This document shows, one piece after another, positions 23,604-31,319 of a stretch of 64,000 nucleotides of DNA. The position numbers and the translations under genes are program-made. This DNA comes from Candidatus Aenigmatarchaeota archaeon (GTDB lineage Archaea > Aenigmatarchaeota > Aenigmatarchaeia > GW2011-AR5): assembly GCA_016187335.1 (NCBI GenBank), contig JACPJW010000001.1, forward strand, positions 68,547 through 132,546, in the 5' to 3' direction. Every line of letters starts with the position of its first letter. The stretch's first letter is position 1. The notes under the pieces are model-generated. The model had not been told where the DNA came from. It worked only from the letters and a program-made list of their open reading frames with translations, and made no database searches.

Positions 23604-23804
23604 ATGACACAGGCAGTAAAGGAAAGCATAGAATCAAGGGTTGAAAGAATAGAAAAAGAGCTTTCGGTCATTAAGCTTACGATAAGGAAACAGAAATCAA
23701 GAAAAGTCAAATTGAACCGCCTCGTCAACAGAATAAGCGCAAAAGCCAAGCCGCTCGAAACTACTTCTTTAATAAGGGAAATGAGAAAAAAGAATTATGG
23801 ATAA
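23604..23804 (+). CDS. VapB-like antitoxin
   Basis: This 66-residue protein starts MTQAVKESIESRVER at an ATG about 27 bp after a TATA-like AATATTTAAT. It has a basic middle (RKQKSRKVKLNRL) and an acidic/basic C-terminal helix. It overlaps the PIN-domain gene by 8 bp, the usual antitoxin-toxin arrangement. It shows no clear AbrB or RHH fold, so the family assignment rests on context. Base composition is more AT-rich than the flanking adhesin. Confidence 0.6.
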   Translation: MTQAVKESIESRVERIEKELSVIKLTIRKQKSRKVKLNRLVNRISAKAKPLETTSLIREMRKKNYG

Positions 23805-24252
23805 GTTTGTCTTCGACACCACATGGATAGTCAAAGGACTGGTCAAGCCGAGAAGAAGGAAGGACGACGAAGAATTGCAACATCAGTTAAGATTGCACAA
23901 TAAAGCCAAAGAATACCTCCAGAAAGTCGAGGAAAATGAAATACGAATGATAATTCCTTCGCTTGCTTTAATCGAAACAGCTTCTGTCGTGTCAAGACTC
24001 ACAAACGATTCTAGTTTGTCTAGGGACGCTGTAAGCTTCTTGTGGGAAAATGCAGAAAAAATATTCTTTGATTTTGAAACACTTGACACTTCAATAGAAA
24101 TGGGGATAAAGACAAAATCAAGCGGTTTTGATACGCTTTACCTTGCTTTGCTGAAACTAACAGGCGCTGCTTTATTGACAGATGACTCAAAACTTCACGA
24201 TTTGGCAAAGTCAAATGGCTATGAATCAAAATTGTTACGGGAAATGTTATAG
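23797..24252 (+). CDS. vapC: PIN-domain toxin (VapC-like RNase)
   Basis: This 151-residue PIN-domain protein has FDTTWIVKGL (first Asp), a conserved Glu in LALIETASVVSRL, SGFDTLYLALL and LLTDDSKLHDLA supplying the remaining acidic residues of the metal site. VapC enzymes cleave tRNA or rRNA when freed from their antitoxin. It is paired with the upstream antitoxin by an 8-bp overlap. The cassette lies exactly between two decayed adhesin tails and is AT-rich. Confidence 0.82.
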   Translation: MDKFVFDTTWIVKGLVKPRRRKDDEELQHQLRLHNKAKEYLQKVEENEIRMIIPSLALIETASVVSRLTNDSSLSRDAVSFLWENAEKIFFDFETLDTSIEMGIKTKSSGFDTLYLALLKLTGAALLTDDSKLHDLAKSNGYESKLLREML

Positions 24253-24254
24253 AA

Positions 24255-24347
24255 AGAAAACGCTTGCTTAATCAGGAACTCGCGGCGCTGAAAGAGGATG
24301 TCTCTGAAATAAAGGCGCTGCTGAGGAGCGGGAACGGCGGAAAGTGA
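24255..24347 (+). pseudogene. Decayed adhesin-type 3' end, copy 2
   Basis: The frame reads RKRLLNQELAALKEDVSEI, then KALLRSGNGGK and a stop, closely matching copy 1 (QELAALKADVSEIKALL). No start codon or upstream body is present, so it is a remnant. It begins directly after the VapC stop. Confidence 0.6.
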
Positions 24348-24358
24348 GAAAAAGAAGC

Positions 24359-24559
24359 TTAAGCCTTCAGAACTTCATAGGAAACTTCCAGCGGCTTTTT
24401 TGTATGCTTTGACGCCTTCAGGACCTCGATAGAAACAATCTTGCCGTGCTTGTCATAATCGACTATAACGCCTTCCTTCACCTCGTCGCTTTCCTCTATT
24501 TCGGCGTCTCTCAAGATGAAATTCAGCGTGTCGGTTTCAGGATCGTATAAAACTTTCAT
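24359..24559 (-). CDS. DUF2283 family putative antitoxin
   Basis: This 66-residue protein reads MKVLYDPETDTLNFIL, GVIVDYDKHGKIVSIEVLKAS, the DUF2283 pattern. DUF2283 proteins are often adjacent to DUF4258 proteins and are considered candidate toxin-antitoxin partners. It overlaps the upstream DUF4258 gene by 4 bp (ATGA). Confidence 0.75.
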   Translation of the reverse strand: MKVLYDPETDTLNFILRDAEIEESDEVKEGVIVDYDKHGKIVSIEVLKASKHTKKPLEVSYEVLKA

Positions 24560-24816
24560 TTTTTCACCCAGTATTTCCTTATTTTTGACGTTTTGTAAGC
24601 TGTTATTACTTTCAAACCTTTTATATCTTCCTCGGCAAAGACTCTCAATAGCATTTCTTTCTTAAGAAGCTTGTCAAAATATTTTGACTGGCAAACCCAT
24701 ATTTCGCCTTTTTTCAGTTTTTGCTGCGGGTTTCTCGTCACCTTCAATACATGCTTCTTTTCTATCCTGCGCTTCTGGATTTCTATTTCTGCATGCAGGG
24801 AAAATGCAATTTTCAT
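24556..24816 (-). CDS. DUF4258 family putative toxin
   Basis: This 86-residue basic protein has the DUF4258 pattern: FSLHAEIEIQKRRI, VLRVTRNPQQKLKKG-type middle and a C-terminal VITAYKTSKIRKYW. The fold is related to RelE/BrnT-like small RNases by context and pattern. Paired with DUF2283, it probably forms a toxin-antitoxin module. The pair lies on the opposite strand between adhesin tail copies 2 and 3. Confidence 0.7.
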   Translation of the reverse strand: MKIAFSLHAEIEIQKRRIEKKHVLKVTRNPQQKLKKGEIWVCQSKYFDKLLKKEMLLRVFAEEDIKGLKVITAYKTSKIRKYWVKK

Positions 24817-24850
24817 GAAATAACTATTAAGTCAGTCAACTTAAATAATG

Positions 24851-24953
24851 AAACTGAAGAAAACGCCGCGGTGAAATCAGAGTTCGCATCGCTAAGGGTA
24901 GCGTTGATAAGATAAAGGCGATGCTGAAGAATGGCGCTAACGGAAACCTGAGA
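24851..24953 (+). pseudogene. Decayed adhesin-type 3' end, copy 3
   Basis: The sequence reads EENAAVKSEFASLR and, after a frameshift, VDKIKAMLKNGANGN. It thus matches copies 1 and 2 but is the most decayed. Three tails with a toxin-antitoxin cassette in each gap suggest repeated insertion or recombination at the adhesin 3' end. Confidence 0.5.
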
Positions 24954-25016
24954 AGTAGAATCAAAGTAGAAAACGGATATTTTGATGGAAAAATCTTTTC
25001 TGTTCGTTTTTGCTCT

Positions 25017-25886
25017 TCACCCGACCAGCACGAATGCCGTGTAGCCGAAGACCACAAGGACGAGGGCATGTTTCATCCCGGCGATGACTGTCCCCTCGGA
25101 CATCTTGCCTATGGCAATGCCGGCGAAGAATCCCTGTATGACAATCAGGTTGCGGAACAGCTCGATGTAAATTTTTGACAGGTCAGCGCCGGTGTTTTCC
25201 TGCAGCTGGAAAGAAGGAATGAGGAATGTTGACAAGCCTATCATGACGCCCAGAAATACCACGTAAATTAAATATCCGTTGATCATCTGGCTGTAGACGG
25301 ACGCTGATCTTTCTTTTTTGATGCGCTCCAGCTCCTGCACGGACTCGACGACAGCTTCCAGGACAGTGTCTATGGTTCCGCCGCTCTTGTGCGCCTCTAT
25401 GATTGTCTGCACCGTCCTTTTCAGGCTGTCGGAGCCGACGCGCTCCGCGAAATCCTTGAGCACCACGTCAAAAGGAATGCCCCACGAAATCTTTGCGCTG
25501 ATTTCATGGACGTAAGGCGTCAGGTCGTCGTAATAGTTTGTTGTTGCTGTCCTTATCGCCTGCGGAAGCGTCATGCCCGAGTGTATGTTCCCCGTGACAT
25601 CGCTGAGGAACTTGGGGAACATCTCCTCTATTTTCTTGACCCTCTTGTACTCGCTGTACTTGAACATAAGGGGTATGCCCAGGGTTATCAGGACGGCGGC
25701 AAGATTTATCATGGAAAAAATCTGCGGCTGCTGCGGAAAGAACCGCACGTTTATGTAAACAAGTACCACGCCGATGAACGTTGTTATCAGCGTCAGCTCC
25801 TTCAGGTCCATTCTTTTGTCCAGCTTGAGCTTTTTCTCTTTCTTTCCGAAAATGTCCCTGATGATTTTCGGGGTTTTGAACTTCAT
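25017..25886 (-). CDS. Type II secretion/pilus platform protein (TadC/ArlJ-like)
   Basis: This 289-residue membrane protein has the T2SF domain: FPKFLSDVTGNIHSGMTLPQAIRTA in the first half, SLKRTVQTIIEAHKSGGTI in the second, and membrane helices at both ends. Such proteins form the platform on which the secretion ATPase acts. A GTGAT ribosome binding site lies before the ATG. It follows the second platform gene on the same strand, with a 164-bp gap of unclear content. Confidence 0.82.
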   Translation of the reverse strand: MKFKTPKIIRDIFGKKEKKLKLDKRMDLKELTLITTFIGVVLVYINVRFFPQQPQIFSMINLAAVLITLGIPLMFKYSEYKRVKKIEEMFPKFLSDVTGNIHSGMTLPQAIRTATTNYYDDLTPYVHEISAKISWGIPFDVVLKDFAERVGSDSLKRTVQTIIEAHKSGGTIDTVLEAVVESVQELERIKKERSASVYSQMINGYLIYVVFLGVMIGLSTFLIPSFQLQENTGADLSKIYIELFRNLIVIQGFFAGIAIGKMSEGTVIAGMKHALVLVVFGYTAFVLVG

Positions 25887-26050
25887 GGAATCACTTCTGC
25901 CAAGATGGAAAGGTTGTCGGATTTATTCTAGTTGGAATTTTCTTTCCGATTCTGCTTTTCCTTTAATTTCATTTTCATCTTTGCCTGTTATTTCCGTTTC
26001 GTTTGATTTTCCTTCCGGTTTTTCTTTGGAATCCATCGCTTTCCGTTTTG

Positions 26051-26920
26051 CTAAACCTTCGGCTGCGTGTAGTGGATGAACAGCACGAACAGCGTGTTCA
26101 GCGCCGGTATCAGCACGTAAATGCCGAGGCGCATCGCCGTTGTTATGCTCAGCCCGCCGACGCTTCCGCCGACCAGGGACATTATGGAAAGTATGGAAAC
26201 GAAGAAAAGCGGCGCGGCGATGAGCACCGCCGTGTAGAAGTCCGCGTAGGTGCTCAGTGTCTGCAGGTATTTTTCCCTTTTCAGCCTGTAGTCAAACAAC
26301 GCCTCTTTTCCGCTGTTCTCCATATACTTTCTCAGGTCGCCGCCGGTGGTTATTGTCGACGTGATGCCGTACAAAAACTGCCTGAACTCCTCTGAAGGCG
26401 TCCTGTCGGCCACGTTTTTTATGGCTGACGTCACGTCCATGCCGAAAACGTCTATGTTCCTCACTATTCTTTTGAACTCGTTGCTCACCTCGCCGTATTC
26501 CTTGACGTTCATCAGCAGCTTGAATATAACGAAAGGCGGGACGCCGCTCGCGGATATGGCAGCCATGTGGTTGATGGCGAACGGCATGTTGGAGTCTATT
26601 GAAGTTTTCTTGGAAGTTATCAGCTGGAAAGGATACGAGTAGGAAACGAACAGCACGACAAAAAATACGGTCACCGCGCCTACAACGCCGGAAAGGACGG
26701 CCATCCACAGCGGTATGTTGAAAAAAGCCAGGAACAGGATGGATAAAAAGAGAAAGGCCGCCAGCGACGCTGCAACGGAATAGAAAACCATCTTGCCGAC
26801 GTAAATCTCGTAAAGGATGCCGAGGTTTGACTTTGAGAGCTCTTCTTTCAGCGTCGTCAGCTGTTTTGAAAGGTGCTTTGTCCCCATCCTGCTGCAGAAC
26901 TTTATTATGTCGTTGTACAT
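26051..26920 (-). CDS. Type II secretion/pilus platform protein (TadB/ArlJ-like)
   Basis: This 289-residue membrane protein has a T2SF domain (MPFAINHMAAISASGVPPFVIF, EEFRQFLYGITSTITTGGDLRKYMEN) and about five membrane helices. The ATG at 26920 is preceded by GTGATG, matching the anti-Shine-Dalgarno; an in-frame ATG eight codons upstream is less likely. Two platform proteins next to each other are common in archaeal Tad-like pilus loci. Confidence 0.82.
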   Translation of the reverse strand: MYNDIIKFCSRMGTKHLSKQLTTLKEELSKSNLGILYEIYVGKMVFYSVAASLAAFLFLSILFLAFFNIPLWMAVLSGVVGAVTVFFVVLFVSYSYPFQLITSKKTSIDSNMPFAINHMAAISASGVPPFVIFKLLMNVKEYGEVSNEFKRIVRNIDVFGMDVTSAIKNVADRTPSEEFRQFLYGITSTITTGGDLRKYMENSGKEALFDYRLKREKYLQTLSTYADFYTAVLIAAPLFFVSILSIMSLVGGSVGGLSITTAMRLGIYVLIPALNTLFVLFIHYTQPKV

Positions 26921-27005
26921 CGCATCACTGTGCCGGGATGTCAAGCCTGTAACGGCAATAATTTTCCAGCGGATTATCCTTCTATCCTTCCTGCTGCTTA
27001 TAATT

Positions 27006-27674
27006 TTACTTGTACGTCTTCGCTGAAACTACTATGCCCTTGTCGGTGATTTCGTAAGAATGAATCTTCCTTGTATGGTTGGTGAGCCTCATCTTCCAGA
27101 CGGTAAGCGCGCGCCTGTACTCGCCGTCCATGAACTTGTTATTGAGCAGGATTACGCCGTCTGTCAGGAACTCCTCGACGCCGAAGCGCGACAGCCCTTC
27201 TCCGACCACTTCGGATATAAGCAGCGACGTGCAGCCGTTTTTTCTCATGAGGCTGCTTATCATGAGCATCATCCTTCTCAGCTCGCCCTCGTCGTGGATG
27301 TAAATGCCCAGGGACGACACGGAATCTATGACGATCCTTTTCGCGCCTGTCTCGCGTATGTTGTTTTCTATCACTTCCAGGATATCTTCTATCCTGAAAG
27401 GGTCGTATTTCAGGAAGCGTACTTTGTCTTTTTTTTCCAGGGCGTCCACGGGCCAGCCGAAGTTTCTTGCAATAATCCGCAGCTGCTCTATTTCTTGCTC
27501 AAAGCTGACAAAAATGCCCGGCTCGCTTTCTGCGGCGCTGAGCAGGAACTGCAGGCCGAAAACAGTTTTCCCCGCGCCCGAAACGCCGCTGAGCAGGACA
27601 AGGTCTTTTTCAGGGACGCCTCCGCCGATAAGCTCGTCAAGCCCTTTCACGCCGGTGGAAATTCTTTTTACCAT
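27006..27674 (-). CDS. KaiC-like RecA-fold ATPase of pilus locus
   Basis: This 222-residue protein starts MVKRISTGVKGLDELIGGG. Walker A is GVSGAGKT and Walker B-like IVIDSVSSLGIY. It is a single KaiC domain, as in ArlH, which works with the motor ATPase of archaella. The ATG at 27674 is preceded by a GTGAT site; upstream extensions are rejected. Position between the ATPase and the platform genes suggests a regulatory role in filament assembly (inference). It could also be a RadA-like signalling ATPase. Confidence 0.75.
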   Translation of the reverse strand: MVKRISTGVKGLDELIGGGVPEKDLVLLSGVSGAGKTVFGLQFLLSAAESEPGIFVSFEQEIEQLRIIARNFGWPVDALEKKDKVRFLKYDPFRIEDILEVIENNIRETGAKRIVIDSVSSLGIYIHDEGELRRMMLMISSLMRKNGCTSLLISEVVGEGLSRFGVEEFLTDGVILLNNKFMDGEYRRALTVWKMRLTNHTRKIHSYEITDKGIVVSAKTYK

Positions 27675-27780
27675 ATCATCACAGAAAATTTTCCCCTCAA
27701 CACGGATCATTTGGCTTCGTTCTGGGCATTTGCAACGCGAATCTTTTGAAATTTGGCGGGAATTTACTGGACAGCTTTTA

Positions 27781-27878
27781 TAGTTCTCCAAGGAAACATT
27801 CAGGTATTAGTTTCCTTGGGAACTATACATGGTGAAGCTTCGCTTCACCTGTACAGGAGAACCTTCGGTTCTCCATGT
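27781..27878. repeat. Three palindromes overlapping ATPase 3' end
   Basis: A 16-bp stem, TAGTTC-CCAAGGAAAC/GTTTCCTTGG-GAACTA, flanks the stop codon. Then GTGAAGC-TTC-GCTTCAC and GGAGAACC-TTC-GGTTCTCC follow, enclosed by TACA/TGTA. The last two lie inside the coding frame and encode the final residues ENRRFSCTGEAKLHHV. This may be a transcript end or a palindrome that entered the gene. Confidence 0.7.
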
Positions 27879-30800
27879 ATGTGAAACCAGAAATCATGTC
27901 CAGATTCTTTTCTGGTTTCCTGTCAGCCGCTTCGGGGTCGCGCGCGTACATCCTCAGGTATTTGATGACGTCCTCCAGTTTCGTTATGTTGTTGTCAAGC
28001 ATCCAGTTGAGCAGCTTTTTCCTTCTTGAGATGTCCTTGAGTATCGTGTTCATAGGTATCCCTTTCTCCGTGGACAGCCTGCTTAGGACCCATGAACTGC
28101 CGTGGTATTCAAAGCTGTCCTCGGCGGGCAGCCATATGAAAACCTTCGCGGCGCGCGCCCTTCCAGTTTCAGGTTCGATGCTCTCTATTTCGGCAATTTC
28201 TTTTATGCGCCTCGCTGACTTGCCTTTTTCGCGCGCGTGGACCATGACCAGCACGACATCCAGCGCGTCAAGAAGCCCCGGCGAAAGGCTTATAGGCTTT
28301 GTCTGCAGCCGCTTGATGACATCGTCAACGCTGCCGGCGTGCATCGTTGCCATGGAAGGGTGGCCGGAATTGTGCAATAAAACGCCGCCAAATCCTCCGA
28401 CAAAATTTTGCTTGCCTGTAACAACCAGATCGTACACGTCAACAGGATTTTCAAAAGATAGTTTTTCTATATTCCGTACCCTGTCAAAGTATATGTCACC
28501 TATTATTTTGCCCCCGCCTTTAGACTTCGTATCCTTAAAGCTGTTTTTTTTCAGAGGTCTGATATATTTCAAAAATTCTCTTTTGTCATTTACTTTTCCA
28601 AATAGCACTTCATAATCCTTTGTGCCTCTTCCTTTTCTTTCCCTTTCAATAATGGTCGCTACAATTCCATAAACAAGAAGCAACTGCGTCAAGTCGCTGG
28701 CAAGCTCTTTGGAAATTGTATAGTATCCGAATCTTTTCCCGAAGGTGCCATCGCCGTTATACAATCCAGAAAGGAATTTACCTATTTTTTCCTTGCTCAA
28801 TCCAAATATGAAATCAGGTATTTTCTTTTCCTTTCCATGACCTGCATGCTGTTTCAGTAGCTCAAAAAGCACCTTGTGGTTGAATGACAGTTCAGTTGAA
28901 ACACCCCATCCGTGGGTTTCTCTTTCTTTCGGCTCCTTGCCTGTAACTGCCTTTATGCATTTCTTCATGTCTTCGATTATTTCAGGTTGTTTTGCATAAA
29001 GGCTGATGCGGTTTGATTTCCTGCCCATGTCCAAGCTTCCTTCAGAAATGTAATACCCTACTAATCGCAGCAGCTCAGGTGTAATAGGCAGATGCGCCGG
29101 AAATGACTCGCTTTTTCTGTCGTATCTCACTTGTATTTCTTCAGCAGTATACTTGATACCAGCCGCTTCCATAAGAGCCTGGAATATTTTTAATTTCATG
29201 GCTGAAGGCTTTCTTCCAGAAAAATCAGCATAGTAGCTCGAAACGCTCGGGCATATTCTGCACGCTGCTTCGTATCCGAGTTTCCTGACAGCCTCCCTAA
29301 CAAGCTTAGGTGCGTAAACCCTGCAGTCTATAAGCAATTTCGTAATATCAAGGTGCTCCAAGTCATTAAGTCCTGCCGGAAGTCTTGCAGGAATTAGGAC
29401 AACGCTCCCTTCCTTTAGTTCCTCGGTTCTAGAAACAGTTATTTTCCCATTCTCAAAGGAAAACAAAGAATGGTCTGGTGTAGTTATTACACTTCTTCCT
29501 GTCCGAGTTGTTATTTTATAAAGCTCCCTTCTTGGGGCGTGTTTTCGCTTCTGGAAAGGCATTAATTCTATTTTGAACTTGTTCGTGTCAAGGGCAGGTA
29601 CTCTGAAACTTGTCCGGGGCTCGAGCTTTCCGATAGGTATCCGCTTAAGCTGGTTGTCGTTCAAGATCAATACTTTCTCTTCTGCCGGAATAGAAGCCAT
29701 TGCCTGGAACATGACGTAAGCTTCCTTTCCCCTTATCTCGCCTACGATGAGGTAGTCGGGGTTCTGCCTGAACGATTCCTTTAGCAGTTCGAACATTGAA
29801 ACCTCGCCGACGCCGCTGCTGCCGAAGGATGTTCTCGCAACGCCGGGTATCCAGTTCTCGTGCGGCAAAGAAAGTTCTCGCGTGTCCTCTATGCTAACGA
29901 TTTTCGCTTCTTCCTTTATGAACAGCGAGAGCGTGTTGAGTATTGATGTCTTGCCCGTAGCGACCCCGCCTGTTATCAGCACGTTCGCGCCGTTCTCGAC
30001 AACAAACCACAGGTAGGCGAGCATTTCCTCAGAAGCTGTCCCGAGCTTTATCATGTCAACAGGGTTGAACGGCGTTTCCCTGAACTTCCTGATGGAGAAC
30101 GTGGGCCCTCTTGTCGTCACGTCGCTGGCTATTGACGCCTGCACTCGAGTGCCGTCAGGCAACGAGCCGTCCAGCAGGGGCTCAGCGTAGCTTATGTACC
30201 TGTCGCACCTCTCCGCAAGCTTCGTGACAAAATTTCTCAGCTTGTCAACGTCGCTGTAGACGATGCTTGTTTTTATTGAGCCGTATTTCTGGTGGACGAT
30301 GTAAACGTTGACGGAAACCCCGTCGCAGCCTATGTCCTCTATGTAGGGGTCGTGCAGGAAAGGCTCTATCTCGTTGAGCCCGATGAAGTCGCGGTAGATG
30401 TAGTACATTATTTTTATCAGCTCGATGTCGCTCAGCTTGAAGTCGTACTGCTTCACCAGCATGTCTATGTTTTCCTCAAGGAATTCCAGGAGTTTCTGCT
30501 CGTTCTTCACGTCGCCGAGGCTCACTTTTATCACCTGGACAAGCCCCTCCTTCAGCTTCTCAAGTATGTTTTTCTCTTTGCTGGTCAGCCTGGGCTCTGT
30601 GATCTTGTAAACAAGGGAGTGCTCCAGGGGGTCCCATTTTATGTTCGCGTAGGAATAAGGCGGTATAAGAGGGTATATGACTCCCGTGCGCTTCACCTCT
30701 TCCGGCGACGGCAGCGTTTTCAAGGTTTTCACAGGAATGATGCCGAACTTCAGGCCTTCCTTGTTCCGCGCCTTTATGGCGTAAATCATCTCGGCCGCCC

Positions 30801-30882
30801 TTGAGTTAAATACAGGAGGTTTTTCACTTTTTGATATCTTCCTGTAAAGGGCTCCTCTCAGGCTTTTTATTTTGTCGAGCAT
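27823..30882 (-). CDS. Pilus/secretion motor ATPase (VirB11/ArlI-type) with intein
   Basis: This 1,019-residue precursor becomes 577 residues after removal of the intein (397-838). The exteins form a GspE/VirB11/ArlI ATPase: N-terminal domain, Walker A GGVATGKTS (305-313), Asp box IEDTRELSLP, Walker B-like DYLIVGEIRGKEAY (376-389), and a His box MATMHAGS after the intein. It powers pilus assembly with the downstream KaiC-like and platform proteins. The ATG has a GGTGGA site upstream. The last ~18 residues are encoded by palindromes and look like a recent addition. Confidence 0.9.
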   Translation of the reverse strand: MLDKIKSLRGALYRKISKSEKPPVFNSRAAEMIYAIKARNKEGLKFGIIPVKTLKTLPSPEEVKRTGVIYPLIPPYSYANIKWDPLEHSLVYKITEPRLTSKEKNILEKLKEGLVQVIKVSLGDVKNEQKLLEFLEENIDMLVKQYDFKLSDIELIKIMYYIYRDFIGLNEIEPFLHDPYIEDIGCDGVSVNVYIVHQKYGSIKTSIVYSDVDKLRNFVTKLAERCDRYISYAEPLLDGSLPDGTRVQASIASDVTTRGPTFSIRKFRETPFNPVDMIKLGTASEEMLAYLWFVVENGANVLITGGVATGKTSILNTLSLFIKEEAKIVSIEDTRELSLPHENWIPGVARTSFGSSGVGEVSMFELLKESFRQNPDYLIVGEIRGKEAYVMFQAMASIPAEEKVLILNDNQLKRIPIGKLEPRTSFRVPALDTNKFKIELMPFQKRKHAPRRELYKITTRTGRSVITTPDHSLFSFENGKITVSRTEELKEGSVVLIPARLPAGLNDLEHLDITKLLIDCRVYAPKLVREAVRKLGYEAACRICPSVSSYYADFSGRKPSAMKLKIFQALMEAAGIKYTAEEIQVRYDRKSESFPAHLPITPELLRLVGYYISEGSLDMGRKSNRISLYAKQPEIIEDMKKCIKAVTGKEPKERETHGWGVSTELSFNHKVLFELLKQHAGHGKEKKIPDFIFGLSKEKIGKFLSGLYNGDGTFGKRFGYYTISKELASDLTQLLLVYGIVATIIERERKGRGTKDYEVLFGKVNDKREFLKYIRPLKKNSFKDTKSKGGGKIIGDIYFDRVRNIEKLSFENPVDVYDLVVTGKQNFVGGFGGVLLHNSGHPSMATMHAGSVDDVIKRLQTKPISLSPGLLDALDVVLVMVHAREKGKSARRIKEIAEIESIEPETGRARAAKVFIWLPAEDSFEYHGSSWVLSRLSTEKGIPMNTILKDISRRKKLLNWMLDNNITKLEDVIKYLRMYARDPEAADRKPEKNLDMISGFTYMENRRFSCTGEAKLHHV
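28369..29694 (-). other. Intein with LAGLIDADG homing endonuclease
   Basis: The 442-residue insert lies within FQAMA-SGHPSMATMHA of the ATPase. It starts with Ser397 and ends VVLLHN-type (GGVLLHN) with Asn838, followed by Ser839 as the nucleophile for ligation. The splicing domain includes TTPDHSLF (block B-like) and VYDLVVTGKQNFVGG (block F). Two LAGLIDADG-type helices are visible, LLRLVGYYISEGS and FLSGLYNGDGTF, so the endonuclease is probably intact. Its position next to the catalytic site is typical of inteins. Confidence 0.88.
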
Positions 30883-30903
30883 CAGTCCACCTTTGACCAG
30901 ACT

Positions 30904-30951
30904 TTTTGGTCAGATTTTTTTTTGATCAAACTTTTTTTCCAAAAAAGTTTG
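30904..30951. repeat. Dispersed hairpin repeat copy
   Basis: A T-run, GATCAAACTTTTTTT, CC and AAAAAAGTTTG form a long hairpin that abuts the stop of the eS26 gene and lies upstream of the ATPase gene start. Confidence 0.7.
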
Positions 30952-31242
30952 CTATTGGTTGCTTTCTTCGTCTCTTCCGAAGCGCGAGCCCCTTGAGCGG
31001 CCGATTTTCACAATGCCGCGGAAGCGCGCGCACGAAGGGCATACGTACATCTTCCTGCCGAACGTTGAAACAAATCTGCGGTCTATCTGTTTCCTCAGGA
31101 CAGGGTCGGTAATCCTGAAGCTCTTGATAACGCTTATCGTTTTCCATCTCGGGACGCTTTTGCTGCAGTAACCGCACGAGACGGTGGATTCGTGTCCCTT
31201 TGACTTTGTGTGATGATATCCTCTTTTGTAAGGTGCCGGCAT
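30952..31242 (-). CDS. rps26e: Ribosomal protein eS26
   Basis: This 96-residue protein has the eS26 pattern: HESTVSCGYCSKSVPRWKTI, then a basic middle, and YVCPSCARFRGIVKIGRSRGSR. The two CxxC motifs bind zinc. eS26 is part of the small subunit platform near the mRNA exit in eukaryotes. The ATG at 31242 is preferred over a TTG three codons upstream. eS26 is patchily distributed in archaea, so it may help to place the organism. Confidence 0.85.
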   Translation of the reverse strand: MPAPYKRGYHHTKSKGHESTVSCGYCSKSVPRWKTISVIKSFRITDPVLRKQIDRRFVSTFGRKMYVCPSCARFRGIVKIGRSRGSRFGRDEESNQ

Positions 31243-31319
31243 TTCTATCAACTCCGTTTTTATATATTCTATTGCCTGCCCTTATATAATAATTTAAGGT
31301 TAATTAAGAAATTGGGTTC

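Noticed and set aside
25017-27674. Complete archaellum operon
   Set aside because: No archaellin, ArlF, ArlG or ArlCDE genes are present; the ATPase, platform and KaiC-like genes also fit archaeal type IV pili.
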